Positions 61,188-64,000 of a stretch of 64,000 nucleotides of DNA are shown piece after piece; positions within the stretch are counted from its first letter, which is position 1; every line of letters starts with the position of its first letter. Source of the DNA: Marivita sp. S6314 (lineage in GTDB: Bacteria > Pseudomonadota > Alphaproteobacteria > Rhodobacterales > Rhodobacteraceae). The notes below the pieces were generated by a model. It was given only the letters and a program-made list of their open reading frames with translations, did no database searches and was not told where the DNA came from. The stretch lies in contig NZ_JALKAO010000002.1 of assembly GCF_023015985.1 (NCBI RefSeq), positions 682,001-746,000 of the forward strand. Direction: 5' to 3'. Position numbers and translations under genes: made by a program.

Positions 61188-63954
61188 TCCGACCGCCGAC
61201 CTCCCGGTCGACATGCCCGGCGCAGATGCGCTGAACGCCGATATTCTTGACGTCGCCGCCCTGCGGGACGCGATGTGGGATGCTGTCGGCGACGCGATGG
61301 ACGAACCGACCATCCGCGCCGCCGTTGTCGGGGTGCTCAAGGCCGCGCAGAAAGACGGCCGCGCCGCCGTCGAAGCCCGGCTCGACGCGGCCCCGCTTGC
61401 CGCGGGACCGGTGATCTCGGGCTATACCTGGCTCACCGATCAGCTGATCACCCTGACCTGGGAAATCGTCACCCTGCGCATCCATCGCAACCCCAATCCG
61501 ACCGAAGGCGAACGCATCAGCGTGCTGGCCGTCGGGGGTTACGGGCGCGGGGCCATGGCCCCGTTCTCGGATGTCGACCTGCTGTTCCTGACGCCGTACA
61601 AGATCACCGCCTGGGCCGAAAGCGTCATCGAATCGATGCTCTACATCCTGTGGGATCTCAAGCTCAAGGTCGGTCACTCCGCGCGCACTGTGAACGATTG
61701 CCTGCGCCTCGGGGCCGAGGATTTCACCATCCGCACCGCGATGCTCGAACACCGCTTCGTGGTCGGCCATGCCCCGCTCGCCGAAGACCTCGACACCCAG
61801 CTCTGGACCAAGCTGTTTCACGGCACCGAAGGCGAATTCATCGACGCCAAGCTGACCGAACGCGACGCCCGCCACGTCAAGCAGGGCCAGCGCTACATGG
61901 TCGAACCCAACGTCAAAGAGGGCAAGGGCGGTCTGCGCGACCTGCAATCGCTGTTCTGGATCGCCAAGTACATCAACCACACCGACGATATTGAAGACCT
62001 CGTCCGCATCGGCGTCTTCCGGCCCGAAGAATACCAGACCTTCGTGAAGGCTGAAAACTTCCTCTGGGCCGTCCGCTGTCACCTGCACCTGGCCGCGCGC
62101 CGGGCCACCGAACAGCTGACCTTCGACATGCAGGTCGAGGTGGCAGCCCGCATGCACTACACCGACAAGGGCGGCCGCCGCGCGGTGGAATGGTTCATGC
62201 AGGACTTTTTCCGCCACGCCACATCGGTCGGGGATCTCACCCGCATCTTCCTGACTTCACTGGAAGCCTCGCAGAAAAAAGAACCGCCGCTGCTGATGCG
62301 GCTCTTCACACGCGCGCCGAAGGTCAAAAAGGGCTACGAGGTGGTCAACAACCGCCTCGCCATCGCGGACGAAACGGCATTCCTGTCGGACAAGATGAAC
62401 ATGCTGCGCATCTTCGAGGAAGCCCTGCGCACCGGCCTGCTGATCCACGCCGACGCCATGCGCCTGATCAGCGCCAACCTCACCCTGATCGACACCGACA
62501 TGCGCGCCAACAAGGAAGCCCAGCGCATCTTCCTCGATCTGCTGCTGAAACACGGCAATCCCGAACGTGCCCTGCGCCGGATGAACGAACTCGGCGTGCT
62601 CTCCGCCTTCATCCCCGAATTCGAACCCATCGTCGCGATGATGCAGTTCAACATGTACCACCATTACACGGTGGACGAACACACCATCCAGTGCATCTGG
62701 CACCTGAGCGAGATCGAACATGGCAACCTCGAAGAAGACCTGCCCGTCGCCAGCACGATCCTCAAGGACGGCGTGAACCGCAAGGTTCTGTACGTCGCCC
62801 TGTTGCTGCACGACATCGGCAAGGGCCGGCAGGAAGATCACTCCATCCTGGGTGCCAAGATCGCGCGCAAGGTCGCCCCCCGGCTTGGCCTGAACAAGGC
62901 CGAGGTCGCCACCGTCGAATGGCTGGTCCGCTACCACCTCCTGATGTCCGACATGGCGCAGAAACGCGACATCGCCGACCCGCGTACCGTGCGCGATTTC
63001 GCAAAGGCGGTGCAAACCAAGGAACGGCTCGATCTGCTCTGCGTGCTCACCGTGTGTGACATCCGGGGCGTCGGTCCAAACACCTGGAACAACTGGAAAG
63101 CGGTCCTGATCCGCGCGCTCTACCGCCAGACCCGCCGCGCGCTCGAAGACGGGATGGAGGCGCTCAACCGGGAAAACCGCGGAACCGAGGCCAAGAAAGC
63201 CCTGCGCGCCGAACTGGCCGACTGGGACGCGAAATCGCTGCGGATCGAAACCGGGCGGCATTATCCACCCTATTGGCAGGGCCTGCATGTCACCGCGCAC
63301 AAGGTTTTTGCCGAGCTTCTGCGCGACATCCAAGACGACGAGATCAAGATCGACATCCACCCCGATGAAGATCGTGACGCCACCCGCGTCTGCTTTGCCC
63401 TCGCCGATCACCCGGGCATCTTTTCGCGCCTCTCCGGAGCGCTGGCGCTGGCCGGGGCAAATGTCGTCGACGCACGCACCTTTACCTCCAAAGACGGCTA
63501 CGCCACCGCCGCCTTCTGGATCCAGGATGGCGACGGGTCACCCTACGAAGACAGCCGCATTCCCCGGTTGCGCCAGACCATCACCAAAACGCTCAGCGGC
63601 GAAGTCGTTGCGCGCGACGCGATCAAACCGCGCGACAAGCTCAAGAAACGCGAACGCGCCTTCAACGTTCCGACATCCATCACCTTCGACAATGACGGGT
63701 CCGAAATCTACACGATCATCGAAGTCGACACCCGCGACCGTCCCGGCCTGTTGTTCGATCTCACCCGCACGCTGGCCGACGCCAATGTCTATATCGCCTC
63801 CGCCGTCATCGCGACCTATGGCGAACAGGTGGTGGACACGTTCTATGTCAAAGACATGTTCGGCTTGAAGTTTCACGCCGAAAGCAAGCAAAGATCGCTC
63901 GAAGCCAAGCTGCGCAGCGCCATCAGCGAAGGTGCAGCCCGCGCCAAGGAATAA
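61147..63954 (+). CDS. glnD: [Protein-PII] uridylyltransferase / uridylyl-removing enzyme
   Basis: A 935-residue nitrogen sensor that uridylylates PII (GlnB) when glutamine is low and deuridylylates it when high. The nucleotidyltransferase motif G-G-Y-G-R-G and S-D-V-D-L-L-F-L lie at ~130-148; the HD domain has L-L-L-H-D-I-G-K-G near 555; two ACT domains follow (~750 and ~856, D-R-P-G-L-L-F-D-L). The TTG start at 61147 lies inside the end of the lipoprotein gene; ATG 61213 would be an alternative without loss of a known domain. Confidence 0.95.
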   Translation: MTQPHPASAAQASDPTADLPVDMPGADALNADILDVAALRDAMWDAVGDAMDEPTIRAAVVGVLKAAQKDGRAAVEARLDAAPLAAGPVISGYTWLTDQLITLTWEIVTLRIHRNPNPTEGERISVLAVGGYGRGAMAPFSDVDLLFLTPYKITAWAESVIESMLYILWDLKLKVGHSARTVNDCLRLGAEDFTIRTAMLEHRFVVGHAPLAEDLDTQLWTKLFHGTEGEFIDAKLTERDARHVKQGQRYMVEPNVKEGKGGLRDLQSLFWIAKYINHTDDIEDLVRIGVFRPEEYQTFVKAENFLWAVRCHLHLAARRATEQLTFDMQVEVAARMHYTDKGGRRAVEWFMQDFFRHATSVGDLTRIFLTSLEASQKKEPPLLMRLFTRAPKVKKGYEVVNNRLAIADETAFLSDKMNMLRIFEEALRTGLLIHADAMRLISANLTLIDTDMRANKEAQRIFLDLLLKHGNPERALRRMNELGVLSAFIPEFEPIVAMMQFNMYHHYTVDEHTIQCIWHLSEIEHGNLEEDLPVASTILKDGVNRKVLYVALLLHDIGKGRQEDHSILGAKIARKVAPRLGLNKAEVATVEWLVRYHLLMSDMAQKRDIADPRTVRDFAKAVQTKERLDLLCVLTVCDIRGVGPNTWNNWKAVLIRALYRQTRRALEDGMEALNRENRGTEAKKALRAELADWDAKSLRIETGRHYPPYWQGLHVTAHKVFAELLRDIQDDEIKIDIHPDEDRDATRVCFALADHPGIFSRLSGALALAGANVVDARTFTSKDGYATAAFWIQDGDGSPYEDSRIPRLRQTITKTLSGEVVARDAIKPRDKLKKRERAFNVPTSITFDNDGSEIYTIIEVDTRDRPGLLFDLTRTLADANVYIASAVIATYGEQVVDTFYVKDMFGLKFHAESKQRSLEAKLRSAISEGAARAKE

Positions 63955-63981
63955 GCCTCGTCTCAGAGTTCGGAGTACATC

Positions 63982-64000
63982 ATGCAGTTCACCTACACAG
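63982..64000 (+). CDS. Start of a further gene (partial, 6 codons)
   Basis: ATG at 63982 preceded by CGGAG at seven-to-eight bases, 27 bases after the glnD stop and on the same strand. Only M-Q-F-T-Y-T is visible before the right edge, so no product can be named. Confidence 0.4.

Noticed and set aside
1-64000. CRISPR arrays, transposases, prophage or integron signals
   Set aside because: No regularly spaced direct repeats, no transposase or integrase motifs, no phage structural genes; the dispersed repeats are single small palindromes.

Overview
The window looks like ordinary chromosome of an alphaproteobacterium of the family Rhodobacteraceae (Roseobacter group). The base composition is GC-rich, genes are tightly packed with many ATGA start/stop overlaps, and several contents are typical of the family: an F0 operon with split b and b' subunits (I-a-c-b'-b), an RpoH-type sigma factor behind an RpoE-like promoter, small alphaproteobacterial families (DUF4170-, DUF3576-, DUF2125- and DUF4389-like), a Rhodobacter-type porin, and conserved blocks such as leuS-lptE-holA, coaBC-dut-ThiF, and rsmI/yraN divergent from the LpoA-like gene. 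Species cannot be named from sequence alone. I see no transposase, integrase, phage gene or CRISPR array.

Layout. 1-6064: lolA (partial), ftsK, a DapC-like aminotransferase and an amidase, all on minus. 6150-14654: a UbiH-type monooxygenase, two SDRs, a secreted DUF2125-like protein, a small crotonase, the lipid A/KDO block (DUF4170, WaaA-like, lpxK) and an N-formylglutamate amidohydrolase. 14707-18303: tRNA-Val, rpmJ, a class IV aminotransferase, two small proteins, and a secreted protein with a degenerate caspase-like domain plus peptidoglycan-binding domains. 18402-27633: a nine-gene minus-strand locus with a complete Liv-type ABC importer, two CoA-ligase-type enzymes, a DUF6958-like protein and an 79-aa membrane protein. 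27830-30420: a hybrid sensor kinase with its OmpR-type regulator. 30417-36699: hydrolase, GST, and holA-lptE-leuS. 36864-42717: secreted protein, glycosyltransferase, DUF3576 lipoprotein, porin, TPR-sulfotransferase and YggS. 42832-45402: F0 ATP synthase operon. 45433-51107: an orphan 419-bp region, an ArsR regulator, an M3 peptidase, a polar amino-acid ABC permease and binding protein, and a membrane-anchored ThiF/MoeB protein. 51104-56000: dut, coaBC, a ChaN-like protein, rpoH, a GST with a YHS-like tail, and DUF454. 56126-64000: comM, gshB, yraN, rsmI, an LpoA-like lipoprotein, glnD and the first codons of another gene.

How the genes work together. Most are housekeeping: cell division, envelope biogenesis (lolA, lptE, lpxK, LpoA), translation, energy, cofactors and stress response. 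The most coherent non-core system is the transporter/ligase locus: a high-affinity importer probably supplies a carboxylic acid that one or both ligases turn into a CoA thioester. Its substrate is unknown.

Beyond genes, two families of small dispersed elements stand out. One consists of five GTAG-headed REP-like palindromes, two of them as an inverted pair; one supplies the stop codon of a gene. The other is a set of AT-rich leader motifs, some preceded by GC hairpins, found just before several minus-strand genes. A perfect 24-bp palindrome lies inside the transporter locus. All function statements come from reading motifs by eye; no database search was run.
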